Assembly: GCF_019049675.1 (NCBI RefSeq)
Contig: NZ_JAFMOW010000061.1
Coordinates: 124,001-188,000, forward strand
Direction of reading: 5' to 3'
DNA: 64,000 bases
Origin: Rahnella bonaserana
Lineage (GTDB): Bacteria; Pseudomonadota; Gammaproteobacteria; Enterobacterales; Enterobacteriaceae
Positions 1-10,229 of the stretch are shown piece by piece. The notes beneath the pieces were generated by a model that was given only the letters and a program-made list of their open reading frames with translations, searched no databases and was not told the origin of the DNA. The translations under genes and the position numbers were made by a program. Positions within the stretch are counted from its first letter, which is position 1. Each line of letters begins with the position of its first letter.

Positions 1-663
1 TTTCTCCAGACGGTGGAAACCGGTGAAGTTAGGATCTTCCGCTTTTTTCTCGAAATCGTCTTCACGGGCATCAATGCTGCCGTCCAGATCTGAGAACAAT
101 TCCGCGATTGGCTCGATGCGCTCATAGTAAACGCGGGTCGATGCATACAGGGACTGCGCTTTCGCCAGGTCGCCTTTCTTAATAGCATCAGTGAACGCTT
201 TGGTGTGGGAAACCAGTTCGCCAACCTGCTGAGTCACATACACTTTATATTCTGCAATCGGCCCGACCAGCGCCATCGCGTCCGGTTTAGCGGAAGCCGC
301 TGCGCCTTCTGCAGTCACGGTCAGTTTGCCCTTCGGATTGCTCCGCAGTCCGCAGGTCATGTCATATTCGCCCGGCTCCAGATTAGCGGTCATTTTCTGA
401 GTGAAGCCCGGTGCGACGTTTTCACGCTCTTCCACCACCATCACGCCTTTCAGAATTTCCCATTCCAGGTTTTTCTGGCTGTCGTTGTGGATAACAAACT
501 GTGTTTTACCGGCCGGCACGCTCAGCGCCATCGGTTCACACTGTTTATCGTTCACAGTAATTTTGACCTGACGAACGTCGGTTGCCAGTACGTTAGCGCT
601 CAGCGCAAAAGCCGGCAGAGACAGCAGTGCAATCTGTAAAGCTTTACGGCGAAAATGTGGCAT
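1..663 (-). CDS. efeO: EfeO, periplasmic component of ferrous iron uptake (3' end outside the window)
   Basis: The first 221 codons are visible; the C-terminal part lies beyond the left edge. The product starts [20 protein letters not shown], a Sec signal peptide, and continues into a cupredoxin-like domain (residues about 28-120, with a [10 protein letters not shown] stretch) and the start of the M75 peptidase-like domain, where the family motif appears as GFHRLEK (HxxE). In the EfeUOB family EfeO is the periplasmic iron-binding partner of the EfeU permease. The ATG follows GGAGTTGTAC. It lies 73 bp downstream of efeU on the same strand, so the two form an operon, presumably continuing to efeB outside the window. 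Confidence 0.93.
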   Translation of the reverse strand, partial: MPHFRRKALQIALLSLPAFALSANVLATDVRQVKITVNDKQCEPMALSVPAGKTQFVIHNDSQKNLEWEILKGVMVVEERENVAPGFTQKMTANLEPGEYDMTCGLRSNPKGKLTVTAEGAAASAKPDAMALVGPIAEYKVYVTQQVGELVSHTKAFTDAIKKGDLAKAQSLYASTRVYYERIEPIAELFSDLDGSIDAREDDFEKKAEDPNFTGFHRLEK

Positions 664-736
664 GTACAACTCCATGGCAAAAGCAAAGTGATAAACAGGT
701 TTATACAAGTAACTTTAAACAGTGAACTTCACACAA

Positions 737-1588
737 TTAACGTTGTGTTTTTTGCCCGGCAGAGGCCGTGGCGGCCACAGAGGATTTTCCCTGAGGCATG
801 AAAAAGAAGAACAGCGCCGGGATCAGATACAGGAAATAGACCAGCACTTCGCTCACACTTGGCGCTTCCTGATAACCAAACATCCCTTCCAGCAAGGTAC
901 CGAACAGAGAGTGCGTGGAGAGCGTATTGCTTAAATCAAAAGCGACATCCTGCAAACCGTTCCACAATCCCGCTTCGTGGAAGGCGCGGATCGCACCCGC
1001 CGCCAGACCGGCTGCCACAAACAGGATAAACAGGCTGGTCCATTTGAAAAATTTTGCCAGATGCAGTTTCACACCACCGTAGTAGATAAGGAAACCCAGC
1101 ACGATGGCGGCGCCCAGCCCCAGCATTGCGCCGATCGGCGCTGCGATCCCTACGTCTTGCTGGAAAGCAGCCAGCAGGAAAAACACCGATTCCAGGCCTT
1201 CACGGGCGACGGCAAAAAACACCATCGCCACCAGCGCCCAGCCCTGCCCGCGCCCGGAGTTGAGCGCATTATCAATCGCGCCTTCCAGATGCACCTTGAT
1301 AGAACGCGACACTTTGCGCATCCAGAACACCATGTAAGTCAGAATGCACACCGCGACCACGGCCACGATGCCTTCAAATAATTCCTGCTGTTTTTGCGGA
1401 AACTCACCGGTGGTGGCGTTAATGAAAAGCCCCAGCGCCAGACATAACGCCGCCGCGACGAACACGCCAATCCAGACCACACCGAGCCACTGCCCGCGTT
1501 GCGTCCGTTTTAGATAGCTGGCGATCAGGCTGACAATCAGCGCCGCTTCCAGCCCTTCGCGAAACATAATGAGAAACGGAACGAACAT
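737..1588 (-). CDS. efeU: EfeU, ferrous iron permease of the FTR1 family
   Basis: Integral inner-membrane permease of 283 residues with about seven hydrophobic segments and two REGLE iron-binding motifs (FREGLEAALIV near the N terminus and AREGLESVFFL in the middle), the signature of the Ftr1/EfeU family. An upstream in-frame extension exists, but the ATG at 1588 is preceded by GGAGTTATCGCT and gives the family N terminus MFVPFLIMFREGLE. First gene of efeUO(B). A Fur-like site lies 70-88 bp upstream, so iron repression is likely. In E. coli K-12 this gene is frameshifted; here it is intact. Confidence 0.95.
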   Translation of the reverse strand: MFVPFLIMFREGLEAALIVSLIASYLKRTQRGQWLGVVWIGVFVAAALCLALGLFINATTGEFPQKQQELFEGIVAVVAVCILTYMVFWMRKVSRSIKVHLEGAIDNALNSGRGQGWALVAMVFFAVAREGLESVFFLLAAFQQDVGIAAPIGAMLGLGAAIVLGFLIYYGGVKLHLAKFFKWTSLFILFVAAGLAAGAIRAFHEAGLWNGLQDVAFDLSNTLSTHSLFGTLLEGMFGYQEAPSVSEVLVYFLYLIPALFFFFMPQGKSSVAATASAGQKTQR

Positions 1589-1657
1589 AGCGATAACTCC
1601 TGACCCCGTTGATCGGCAAAAACTGTAAGGGCTCTGTAAAGAAAAGTAAAAAGAAAC

Positions 1658-1676
1658 GATAGTGATTATCATTCTT
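1658..1676 (-). promoter_or_regulatory. Fur box upstream of efeU
   Basis: Read toward efeU the 19 bases match the classical Fur consensus (GATAATGATAATCATTATC) at 16 positions, with the core AATGATAATCACTATC. The position 70-88 bp before the efeU start fits repression of the efeUOB promoter by iron-loaded Fur. Site assigned by eye. Confidence 0.8.
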
Positions 1677-1814
1677 GCCAAAAGAAATACAAGAGGTAAC
1701 CGGCCCTTTTTTGCAGGCGTCCACGCAAATGCGCATGAAATGACAGAGCGGGACTTTCTTTAATAAGATGCGTGGTGACAAGTATGGGGAAAAGTGTGGC
1801 GGGAGGGAGTGAGA

Positions 1815-1836
1815 AACGGGGTCAGACGACCCCGTT
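1815..1836 (-). terminator. Hairpin downstream of putP
   Basis: A perfect 9-bp stem (AACGGGGTC / GACCCCGTT) with a 4-base loop lies 34 bp after the putP stop codon. There is no strong U tract on the putP side, so it may be a weak terminator or mRNA-stabilising hairpin. Confidence 0.6.
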
Positions 1837-1869
1837 CTGCCTTATTGTAATGGCATGATACGCCGCGTA

Positions 1870-3354
1870 TTAAATGGTGTTGTATTCTGCTTCCGCCGTC
1901 GTGAAACGCTCTTCCACCGCAGCAGAAGGTTTACGTCCCATCAGGCTGACAATCCAGATAGCCAGCGAGGCGAAGATAAAGCCCGGAATGATTTCGTACA
2001 GTTCAGTCCAGCCGTATTGTTTCCACAGGATAACGGTGACGGCACCCACGATCATGCCTGCCAGCGCGCCGTTACGCGTCATGCGTTTCCACATCACCGA
2101 AATCAGGATAACCGGACCAAACGCCGCACCGAAACCGGCCCACGCGTAGCTCACCAGACCCAGCACCCGGTTCTCAGGATTGGCTGCCAGCGCAATCGCC
2201 ACCAGCGCGACAACCAGTACCATCAAGCGGCCAATCCACACCAGTTCACGCTGACTCGCGCCTTTGCGCAGGAACGCTTTGTACAAGTCTTCAGTGATCG
2301 CGCTCGAACATACCAGCAGCTGGCAGCTCAGGGTACTCATCACCGCGGCCAGAATGGCTGACAGCAAAATACCGGCGATCCACGGGTTGAACAGGATTTT
2401 CGCCAGTTCGATGAATACGCGCTCACCGTTTTGCGTCACGTTGCCCGCTTCGCCCGGATTATTGCTGAAGTACGCAATCCCGAAGAAGCCCACCGCAATG
2501 GTGCCCGCCAGACACAGAATCATCCAGGTCATGCTGATGCGACGTGCGCTGCGGATAGTGCGGTGAGAATCGGCGGCCATAAAACGCGCCAGAATATGTG
2601 GCTGACCGAAATAGCCCAGCCCCCAGCCCAGCAGTGACAAAATCGCTACCAGATTCATGCCTTTAAACATATCGGTGTATTCAGGGTTTTTAGCCTGAAT
2701 CACCATCATGGAGGTATCAATGCCGCCCACGGCGAGGATAACGATCACCGGCGTGAGGATCAGCGCGAAAATCATCAGGCTGGCCTGCACGGTATCTGTC
2801 CAGCTGACCGCCAGAAAACCGCCGATAAAGGTATAAACGATGGTCGCTGCTGCACCGGCCCACAGCGCAGTCTGATACGTCATGCCAAAGGTGCTTTCAA
2901 ACAGACGCGCACCGGCGACAATGCCGGAAGCACAATAAATGGTGAAGAACACCAGAATCACGATCGCCGAGATAATACGCAGCAGCTTGCTGGAATCCTC
3001 AAAACGATGGGTGAAGTAATCCGGTAACGTCAGCGCATTATTATTGGCTTCGGTATGCACACGTAAGCGCCCCGCCACCAGTTTCCAGTTCAGATACGCA
3101 CCGATCGTCAGACCAATCGCAATCCAGCTTTCTGAAATTCCGGAAATAAAAATCGCGCCCGGTAACCCCATTAACAACCAGCCGCTCATATCTGAAGCCC
3201 CGGCGGAAAGCGCCGTGACCACGCTGCCTAAACTGCGTCCCCCCAGAATATAATCATCAAAGTTTTTGGTTCGTAAATACGCGATGAGCCCTATCAAAAT
3301 CATCCCGAAAATATAAACACAAAACGTCACCAGCATCGGTGTGTTCATTGTCAT
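1870..3354 (-). CDS. putP: PutP, sodium/proline symporter
   Basis: A 494-residue SSS-family transporter that imports proline with Na+. The N terminus (MTMNTPMLVTFCVYIFGMIL) and the stretch FDDYILGGRSLGS match E. coli PutP closely, and the chain is strongly hydrophobic with about 13 membrane segments. The start at 3354 is preceded by GGAGATAACA; the longer open frame upstream lacks family similarity. It is divergent from putA across a shared control region containing PutA-type operators, so both genes should be repressed by PutA when proline is absent. Confidence 0.96.
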   Translation of the reverse strand: MTMNTPMLVTFCVYIFGMILIGLIAYLRTKNFDDYILGGRSLGSVVTALSAGASDMSGWLLMGLPGAIFISGISESWIAIGLTIGAYLNWKLVAGRLRVHTEANNNALTLPDYFTHRFEDSSKLLRIISAIVILVFFTIYCASGIVAGARLFESTFGMTYQTALWAGAAATIVYTFIGGFLAVSWTDTVQASLMIFALILTPVIVILAVGGIDTSMMVIQAKNPEYTDMFKGMNLVAILSLLGWGLGYFGQPHILARFMAADSHRTIRSARRISMTWMILCLAGTIAVGFFGIAYFSNNPGEAGNVTQNGERVFIELAKILFNPWIAGILLSAILAAVMSTLSCQLLVCSSAITEDLYKAFLRKGASQRELVWIGRLMVLVVALVAIALAANPENRVLGLVSYAWAGFGAAFGPVILISVMWKRMTRNGALAGMIVGAVTVILWKQYGWTELYEIIPGFIFASLAIWIVSLMGRKPSAAVEERFTTAEAEYNTI

Positions 3355-3651
3355 TGTTATCTCCACTTTCTTCTTATTTGCGATGTTGTCCGGCACCTGT
3401 CTGTCCTGATGCCCTTCCTGTGAAGGACTGTCAAAAACCTGCCGGGACGAGATGATGGCTGAAACCGGCCAGGGTTTCAGCATTACTCTCCATATTTTTA
3501 TCGTTACGCGTCATTAGTCAGCGTCTTAAGTAGGGTTGTTATTCAAAAATCCTGTCGTGCCGGATACTGGTTCAGCGGCAACGACTTTTCAATTGTTTTA
3601 ACAATTTAGATACCTAAAATTCACGCTTCATCACAGTTATTTTGTATCCGG

Positions 3652-3809
3652 GTTGCACGTTGCAAATGTGAAAGTTGCACCCGCCGCAACCCTTCTGTTT
3701 ATAGCTACATCGATAAAACTGGCTTTTCCAGACGCTGCTATTTGTTAAAAATGCCAAATAAATCACATCAGGCATACTTCGTGCATTAACAGGGTTGCAC
3801 AAGGTTGCA
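3652..3809. promoter_or_regulatory. put control region with five GTTGCA operators
   Basis: Between divergent putP and putA there are five exact GTTGCA hexamers, at 3652-3657, 3659-3664, 3674-3679, 3794-3799 and 3804-3809. GTTGCA is the known half-site bound by the ribbon-helix-helix domain of PutA, and the encoded PutA has that domain. The sites fall in two clusters about 115 bp apart, compatible with repression of both promoters, possibly by looping. The whole intergenic region is 3355-3878; no other gene is seen in it. Confidence 0.85.
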
Positions 3810-3878
3810 ACATAGAAGATATTGCTTGCCATAAAGATAATGAATTCACCTGAACCTTTTCATATGGAGTGGTTGCGC

Positions 3879-6800
3879 ATGGGTATGACAACGATGGGCG
3901 TGAAGCTGGACGAAGGCACACGCGACAGGCTTAAAGAGGCGGCGCATAAAATTGACCGCACGCCGCACTGGCTGATTAAGCAGGCGATTTTTTCCTATCT
4001 GGAACGTCTGGAAAATGGCGATGCGTTACCGGAGATCCCGGCGCTGAATGGCGCAACTGCTGGCGAAAGCGACGAGGCTGCATTACCGGTAGTTCAGGAA
4101 ATACATCAGCCGTTCCTTGATTTTGCCGAGCAGATTTTACCGCAGTCGGTCAGCCGTTCCGCCATTACTGCCGCCTATCGTCGTCCTGAGCCTGAAGCGG
4201 TTTCTATGCTGCTGGAACAGGCCCGCTTACCTGCCCCGCTCGGCGAAGCGGCGCTGAAACTGGCCGCCGACATCGCCACTAAACTGCGTAACCAGAAGAG
4301 TGCAAACGGTCGCGCCGGTATGGTGCAAAGCCTGTTGCAGGAGTTCTCCCTGTCTTCTCAGGAAGGCGTGGCACTGATGTGTCTCGCCGAAGCCTTGTTG
4401 CGCATTCCTGATAAACCGACGCGTGACGCGTTAATCCGCGACAAGATCAGCAATGGCAACTGGCATTCTCATCTGGGCCGCAGCCCGTCGTTGTTCGTCA
4501 ACGCCGCCACCTGGGGTTTGCTGTTCACCGGTAAACTGGTGGCCACACATAATGAAGCCAGCCTGTCGAAATCCCTCAACCGCATTATCGGCAAAAGTGG
4601 CGAACCGCTGATCCGCAAAGGCGTGGATATGGCGATGCGTCTGATGGGCGAACAGTTCGTGACCGGTGAAACCATCGCCGAAGCGCTGGCCAATGCCCGC
4701 AAGCACGAAGAAAAAGGCTTCCGCTATTCCTATGACATGCTGGGTGAAGCGGCGCTGACGGAAAAAGACGCGCAGGCGTACTTGCAGTCTTATCAGCAGG
4801 CCATTAATGCCATCGGTAAAGCGTCTAACGGTCGCGGCATTTATGAAGGCCCCGGAATTTCGATCAAACTTTCCGCCCTGCATCCGCGTTACAGCCGCGC
4901 ACAGTACGAACGAGTGATGGAAGAGTTATATCCGCGCCTGCTTTCCCTGACCTTGCTGGCACGCAGTTACGACATCGGCATTAACATTGATGCCGAAGAA
5001 GCTGACCGTCTGGAAATCTCCCTCGATCTGCTGGAAAAACTCTGCTTCGAACCGGAGCTGGCGGGCTGGAATGGCATCGGCTTTGTGATCCAGGCTTACC
5101 AGAAACGCTGCCCGATGGTGATTGATTACCTGACGAATCTGGCGCAACGCAGCCGTCGTCGTCTGATGATCCGTCTGGTTAAAGGCGCGTACTGGGACAG
5201 CGAAATCAAGCGCGCGCAGGTGGAAGGTCTGGAAGATTATCCGGTCTATACCCGCAAGGTTTACACCGACGTTTCTTATCTGGCCTGCGCCCGCAAGCTG
5301 CTGGCGGTGCCGAACCTGATTTATCCGCAGTTTGCGACACACAATGCTCACACCGTGGCGGCCATTTATCAGCTGGCGGGTAATAACTATTATCCGGGTC
5401 AGTACGAGTTCCAGTGCCTGCATGGCATGGGAGAACCGCTGTACGAGCAGGTTGTCGGTAAGATTACCGAAGGCAAACTGAACCGCCCTTGCCGTATTTA
5501 TGCACCGGTCGGCACACATGAAACGCTGCTGGCCTATCTGGTGCGTCGACTGCTGGAAAACGGCGCTAACACTTCATTCGTTAACCGTATCGCCGATGCC
5601 ACATTGCCGATTGAAGAACTGGTTGCTGATCCGGTGCTGGCTGTTGAAGCGCTGGCCGCCAGCGAAGGTCAGGTCGGATTGCCGCACCCGCGTATTGCCC
5701 TGCCGCGTAATCTTTACGGTGACAAACGCGTGAATTCCACCGGTCTGGATATGTCCAGCGAGCACCGTCTGGCTTCCCTTTCAAGCGCCCTGCTGCAAAG
5801 TGCCAGTCATCCTGTAAAAGCCCAGCCGATTATTGATGCACAAACTGATGACGGCGAGTTCCTGCCGGTGATTAACCCCGCCCAAAGCAGCGATATCGTC
5901 GGGTACGTGCGCGAAGCAACGGAAGCTGAAATCAGCCGTGCGCTGGACGCTTCTGCCGCCGCCGGTGCCATCTGGTTTGCGACGCCTCCCGAAGAGCGTG
6001 CCGCAATCCTGCAACGCGGTGCAGAACTGATGGAAGCGCAGTTGCAAAACCTGCTTGGCGTGCTGGTGCGTGAGGCCGGAAAGACCTTTAATAACGCCAT
6101 CGCCGAAGTGCGTGAAGCCGTGGATTTCCTGCATTATTACGCCGGTCAGATCCGTGAAGATTTCGCAAACGACACCCACCGTCCGCTGGGGCCGGTGGTG
6201 TGTATCAGCCCGTGGAACTTCCCGCTGGCCATTTTCACCGGCCAGATTGCAGCGGCACTCGCCGCCGGTAACAGCGTGCTGGCAAAACCGGCTGAACAGA
6301 CGCCGCTGATTGCCGCCCTCGCCGTTGGCATTCTGCATGAAGCCGGTGTTCCGGCTGGCGTATTGCAACTGCTGCCGGGTCAGGGCGAAACCGTGGGTTC
6401 ACAGCTGGTCAATGATGAACGCGTGCGTGGCGTGCTGTTTACCGGATCAACAGATGTCGCAGGTATCCTGCAACGTAACATTGCCGGTCGTCTGGATCCG
6501 CAGGGGCGTCCGACGCCGCTTATCGCCGAAACCGGCGGTCTGAACGCGATGATTGTCGATTCTTCGGCACTGACCGAACAGGTGGTGACGGACGTGGTCG
6601 CGTCAGCTTTCGACAGCGCCGGCCAGCGTTGTTCCGCCCTGCGCGTACTGTGTATTCAGGACGACGTGGCCGATCACACGCTGCAAATGCTGCGCGGTGC
6701 GATGGCAGAATGCCGCATGGGCAATCCTGAACGTTTGTCTATCGACATCGGGCCGGTGATCGACGCCGACGCCAAAGCGGGTATTGAAAAACATATTGAT

Positions 6801-7853
6801 GCGATGCGCGCCAAAGGCCGCACCGTGTATCAGGCGACGCAGGAGTTTGCCGCCGATCAGCAGGAATGGGCGCACGGCACCTTTGTGAAACCAACGCTTA
6901 TTGAGCTGGAAAGCTTCGATGAGATGAAGAAAGAGATCTTCGGGCCGGTACTGCACGTGGTGCGCTATGCCCGTCAGGATCTGGATAAGCTGATCGGTCA
7001 GATTAATGCTGCCGGTTACGGCCTGACGCTGGGTATTCATACCCGCATCGATGAAACCATTCATCGTGTCACGCAGCAGGCGCACGTCGGCAATATGTAC
7101 GTGAACCGCAATATGGTTGGCGCGGTCGTTGGCGTGCAGCCGTTCGGTGGCGAAGGATTGTCGGGCACGGGCCCGAAAGCCGGTGGGCCGCTGTATCTGT
7201 ATCGCCTTCTGAGCAGCCGTCCGCAGGATGCCGTGCAGCAAACCTTGCTGCGTCAGGACAGAGAGCTGCCGCTGGATACGTCCGTACGCGAAGCGCTGCT
7301 GGCACCGCACCGCGCCCTGCAACAATGGGCAACAGAGCAGAAACATCGCGAGGAGTTAGTGGCAGTTTGCGAGCGGTTCGCTCAGACCAGTCAGGGCGGC
7401 ACATTGCGCACCCTGCCGGGGCCGACCGGCGAACGTAACACTTACGCATTGCTGCCACGTGAACGTGTTCTGGCGCTGGCCGATAATCAGGATGATGCGC
7501 TGACCCAGATGGCGGCAGTGACTGCAACCGGTTGTCGCATTCTGTGGCCGGATGCACCGCTGCAACGCGACCTGTTCAATACCCTGCCGAAAGCCGTGCA
7601 GGAACGGGTTGATTTCACCAAAGACTGGCAGAACGACGCGCGGGTGTTTGATGCGGTGATTTATCACGGTGACGCCGATCAGCTGCGCGAACTGTGTCAG
7701 ACCATCGCCCAGCGTTCCGGGCCGATTATCTCGGTACAGGGTTTTGCGCGTGGGGAAGACAACATCCTGCTGGAACGTCTGCTGCATGAGCGTTCATTAA
7801 GCGTGAACACCGCGGCGGCAGGCGGGAATGCGAGCCTGATGACCATCGGCTAA
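3879..7853 (+). CDS. putA: PutA, trifunctional proline utilisation flavoprotein and repressor
   Basis: 1324 residues, close to the E. coli protein (1320). Domains in order: ribbon-helix-helix DNA-binding domain (residues 1-47, MGVKLDEGTRDRLKEAA...), proline dehydrogenase barrel (about 260-570, with RLVKGAYWDSEIK and the flavin-binding region), glutamate-semialdehyde dehydrogenase (about 640-1110, with the ISPWNFPLAIFTGQ motif and the nucleophile in GQRCSALR), and a C-terminal lid domain. It oxidises proline to glutamate at the membrane and represses the put genes in the cytosol. The ATG at 3879 has GGAG nine bases upstream and matches the family start; an extra 19 upstream codons are open but unlikely. 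Divergent from putP. Confidence 0.96.
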   Translation: MGMTTMGVKLDEGTRDRLKEAAHKIDRTPHWLIKQAIFSYLERLENGDALPEIPALNGATAGESDEAALPVVQEIHQPFLDFAEQILPQSVSRSAITAAYRRPEPEAVSMLLEQARLPAPLGEAALKLAADIATKLRNQKSANGRAGMVQSLLQEFSLSSQEGVALMCLAEALLRIPDKPTRDALIRDKISNGNWHSHLGRSPSLFVNAATWGLLFTGKLVATHNEASLSKSLNRIIGKSGEPLIRKGVDMAMRLMGEQFVTGETIAEALANARKHEEKGFRYSYDMLGEAALTEKDAQAYLQSYQQAINAIGKASNGRGIYEGPGISIKLSALHPRYSRAQYERVMEELYPRLLSLTLLARSYDIGINIDAEEADRLEISLDLLEKLCFEPELAGWNGIGFVIQAYQKRCPMVIDYLTNLAQRSRRRLMIRLVKGAYWDSEIKRAQVEGLEDYPVYTRKVYTDVSYLACARKLLAVPNLIYPQFATHNAHTVAAIYQLAGNNYYPGQYEFQCLHGMGEPLYEQVVGKITEGKLNRPCRIYAPVGTHETLLAYLVRRLLENGANTSFVNRIADATLPIEELVADPVLAVEALAASEGQVGLPHPRIALPRNLYGDKRVNSTGLDMSSEHRLASLSSALLQSASHPVKAQPIIDAQTDDGEFLPVINPAQSSDIVGYVREATEAEISRALDASAAAGAIWFATPPEERAAILQRGAELMEAQLQNLLGVLVREAGKTFNNAIAEVREAVDFLHYYAGQIREDFANDTHRPLGPVVCISPWNFPLAIFTGQIAAALAAGNSVLAKPAEQTPLIAALAVGILHEAGVPAGVLQLLPGQGETVGSQLVNDERVRGVLFTGSTDVAGILQRNIAGRLDPQGRPTPLIAETGGLNAMIVDSSALTEQVVTDVVASAFDSAGQRCSALRVLCIQDDVADHTLQMLRGAMAECRMGNPERLSIDIGPVIDADAKAGIEKHIDAMRAKGRTVYQATQEFAADQQEWAHGTFVKPTLIELESFDEMKKEIFGPVLHVVRYARQDLDKLIGQINAAGYGLTLGIHTRIDETIHRVTQQAHVGNMYVNRNMVGAVVGVQPFGGEGLSGTGPKAGGPLYLYRLLSSRPQDAVQQTLLRQDRELPLDTSVREALLAPHRALQQWATEQKHREELVAVCERFAQTSQGGTLRTLPGPTGERNTYALLPRERVLALADNQDDALTQMAAVTATGCRILWPDAPLQRDLFNTLPKAVQERVDFTKDWQNDARVFDAVIYHGDADQLRELCQTIAQRSGPIISVQGFARGEDNILLERLLHERSLSVNTAAAGGNASLMTIG

Positions 7854-7881
7854 CCACCGGTAAAACATCAGGAAAAACTGA

Positions 7882-7925
7882 CGTGCTCCTTCCGCTGATT
7901 ATTGCGGCAGGAGCACGATTTTTTT
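7882..7925 (+). terminator. Rho-independent terminator of putA
   Basis: CGTGCTCC...GGAGCACG stem with additional internal pairing, followed by a run of seven T, 29 bp after the putA stop codon. Confidence 0.9.
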
Positions 7926-8047
7926 AGTACCGGGACTGAGTTCTGAGCCCTGTTCCGGGGGTGATTTGCCAGCTGGTCATAGTGCAGACCGCTCGATAAA
8001 TCCGACCGGTAACACATCAAAAGAAATGGCAGCAGATAACCCGATAT

Positions 8048-9625
8048 TTATTCCTTGCTCACCGTATCCAGATACAGCTGACTGCCCGCCACGTTCTGGC
8101 TCGCGCCCTTCACGTTGTCACGGATTGCCACCAGCAATTTGCTCTGTAACGCCACCACGAACGGTGAGCTTTTTTGCAGCTCACGTTGTAAATCGGCATA
8201 CAGCGCTTTGCGTTTTTCCGGATCGGATTCTGCAGCAGCGGCGCGTGTCTGTTTGCTGATTTCCGGGATCACCCACTGGATACGTTGCGCCAGTGTTTTC
8301 GGGCCGTTTGGCACGTTATACGCAAAGGTGCTGGCGTTGGTATTCGGATCGAGATAATCCGCGCCCCAGTATGTGAAGATGGACTGGAATTTGTGCGCCC
8401 GCATACGGGTCAGCACGTCGCTTTCTACCAGCGGATGTACCACTAAATTGATGTCAGCTTTGGCAAAACTGGCCTGTAATGCCTGCGCGATATCAGAATA
8501 TGGCGGCTGGTTAATGACGATTAAATCGATTTTGGTACCCGGCGCGATACCGCCTTTGCTGAGAATGGCTTTGGCTTTCGCGACATCATATTTGAACGGC
8601 TGGTCATCAATGGCACCGGCCAGACCGTCAGGCAGGAAGGTCTGATGGATGCCGTACTGGCCTTTGAGCAGGTCAGTCGAAATCCCCTGATAATCCACCA
8701 GCCAGCGGGCGGCTTCCCATAACGCCGGGTTCGCCAGCGCCGGTTGTGTGGTATCGCCGACGTTAAACGCCAGATAGAACACTTTCGCCGCCGGGAACTG
8801 CGCGACATGCACGCCCTTCTCTTTTTGCAGCGAGCTGAACTGGTCTGCGCCCAGATCATACGCGACATCCGCATCCCCGTTCAGCACCAGCAACCGGCGG
8901 GTTGACGGGTCACCGACGTTCTTAAACAGCACGTTTTCCAGTTTTGCTAAAGGCTTCGCATTCTGGTTTCGCTTCAGGATTAACGCTTCATGAGGCACAT
9001 AATTACGCACCTCAAACGGACCGCTGCCTGCTGAACGCGAACGCAGCCAGCTGTTGCCGAAATCGTTTTGTTCGGCATGTTCTTTCAGCAGTTTACTGTC
9101 CACAATACCGGCGACGGGCGCGGACAAGATACTCAGCACTAACCCGCTGCCAATATCGGCAGGCCAGCTTAGCTGCACTTTATCGTCGCTCAGCTTTTTC
9201 AGATTGCCGTCGACGTTTTCCGGCGTCCAGCCGAGTTCTCCCAGAATAAATGACGGACTTTTGTTGAGTTTGACCACGCGGGTAAACGAGTAAATCACGT
9301 CGTCTGCCGTCAGCGGATTGCCGCTGGCAAATTTCTGACCGGGCTTGAGGGTAAAGATCAGGCTGTGTCCGTCCGGCCCCGGCTGCCAGCTGGCGGCAGC
9401 ATCGGGATCCAGCTTATCAGGATGCTGACGGTCAGACGCCACCAGCTGCTGATACAGATTGACCAGATTACCGGAGCTGACCGTTTCAAAACTTTCAGCC
9501 GGATCCAGGCTGATAATACCTTCGAGAGAACCGGCCACCACCAGCGTATCCGCAGGCGTTGCGGCGTCCACGCGGGTAACCGCCATCATGAGCAAAAATA
9601 ACAGGGAAGGAACACGGACTTTCAT
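8048..9625 (-). CDS. ABC transporter substrate-binding protein, peptide/opine (SBP_bac_5) family
   Basis: A 525-residue periplasmic binding protein. The N terminus MKVRVPSLLFLLMMAVTRVDA is a cleavable signal peptide, followed by TLVVAGSLEGIISLDPAESF, the typical opening of DppA/OppA-like proteins, and GQKFASGNPLTADDVIYSF, a family hallmark. The ATG at 9625 has GGAG ten bases upstream; earlier in-frame starts are too close to it. No permease or ATPase gene accompanies it here, so it is an orphan binding protein and its substrate (peptide, opine or similar) is unknown. It runs in the same direction as flhE, with a 186-bp gap between them. Confidence 0.85.
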   Translation of the reverse strand: MKVRVPSLLFLLMMAVTRVDAATPADTLVVAGSLEGIISLDPAESFETVSSGNLVNLYQQLVASDRQHPDKLDPDAAASWQPGPDGHSLIFTLKPGQKFASGNPLTADDVIYSFTRVVKLNKSPSFILGELGWTPENVDGNLKKLSDDKVQLSWPADIGSGLVLSILSAPVAGIVDSKLLKEHAEQNDFGNSWLRSRSAGSGPFEVRNYVPHEALILKRNQNAKPLAKLENVLFKNVGDPSTRRLLVLNGDADVAYDLGADQFSSLQKEKGVHVAQFPAAKVFYLAFNVGDTTQPALANPALWEAARWLVDYQGISTDLLKGQYGIHQTFLPDGLAGAIDDQPFKYDVAKAKAILSKGGIAPGTKIDLIVINQPPYSDIAQALQASFAKADINLVVHPLVESDVLTRMRAHKFQSIFTYWGADYLDPNTNASTFAYNVPNGPKTLAQRIQWVIPEISKQTRAAAAESDPEKRKALYADLQRELQKSSPFVVALQSKLLVAIRDNVKGASQNVAGSQLYLDTVSKE

Positions 9626-9811
9626 TGAGGTCATACTCCACAGGTGAAAAGGCAATTTTTTCGAGTGTAGAGTGTCGGCGGCACCGCCAGAACCATGAAA
9701 TAACGCTATGTATTTCAGGAAAATAGATTAAGAAAGCACAGCAGAGGAAGTGAGAACGCGCGACAGCACGCTGTGGCGCACGGAAATGCGCCTGCATTAC
9801 TGTGCCTGACT

Positions 9812-10228
9812 TTACTGATAGTTCACGATCACCTGATTGCTCACCACCCGCAGCGGCGTATTCAGCGCCCCGGAACCGGGCACGAAATACACGAATCTCA
9901 GCGGGGAAAGAGCAGCCTGACCATAAAATGATTTGGTCATTCCGCCTTCGGCATCAAGCATCACACAGTGATTTTGCGTATTACACAGCTGCACCTGTAA
10001 GCCCGCCGGTCTTGCGCCGAACAGTTCATATTTCCAGCTGATGCTGGTGATGGTCGCTGACGTCCGCTGTCTGACGGGCGCGGACCGGGTAGCAGCCAGT
10101 GCGGCTGATGACATCATCACGCCGCGATTTTGCAGCGTGACGCCGTGGCGGGTGTCAGACCAGGAGCCTGACGCGGCCATCGCAGACAGACTCAGGGTTC
10201 CCAGCAGCAACATCACCAGGCGGCGCAT
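9812..10228 (-). CDS. flhE: FlhE, flagellar accessory protein
   Basis: A 138-residue periplasmic protein with signal peptide MRRLVMLLLGTLSLSAMAAS and two cysteines in QLCNTQNHCVML. Position directly after flhA (one base between stop and start, with GGAGAATAAT inside flhA as ribosome site) and overall similarity identify FlhE, reported to keep the flagellar export apparatus from leaking protons. Last gene of flhBAE. Confidence 0.92.
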   Translation of the reverse strand: MRRLVMLLLGTLSLSAMAASGSWSDTRHGVTLQNRGVMMSSAALAATRSAPVRQRTSATITSISWKYELFGARPAGLQVQLCNTQNHCVMLDAEGGMTKSFYGQAALSPLRFVYFVPGSGALNTPLRVVSNQVIVNYQ

Positions 10229-10229
10229 A

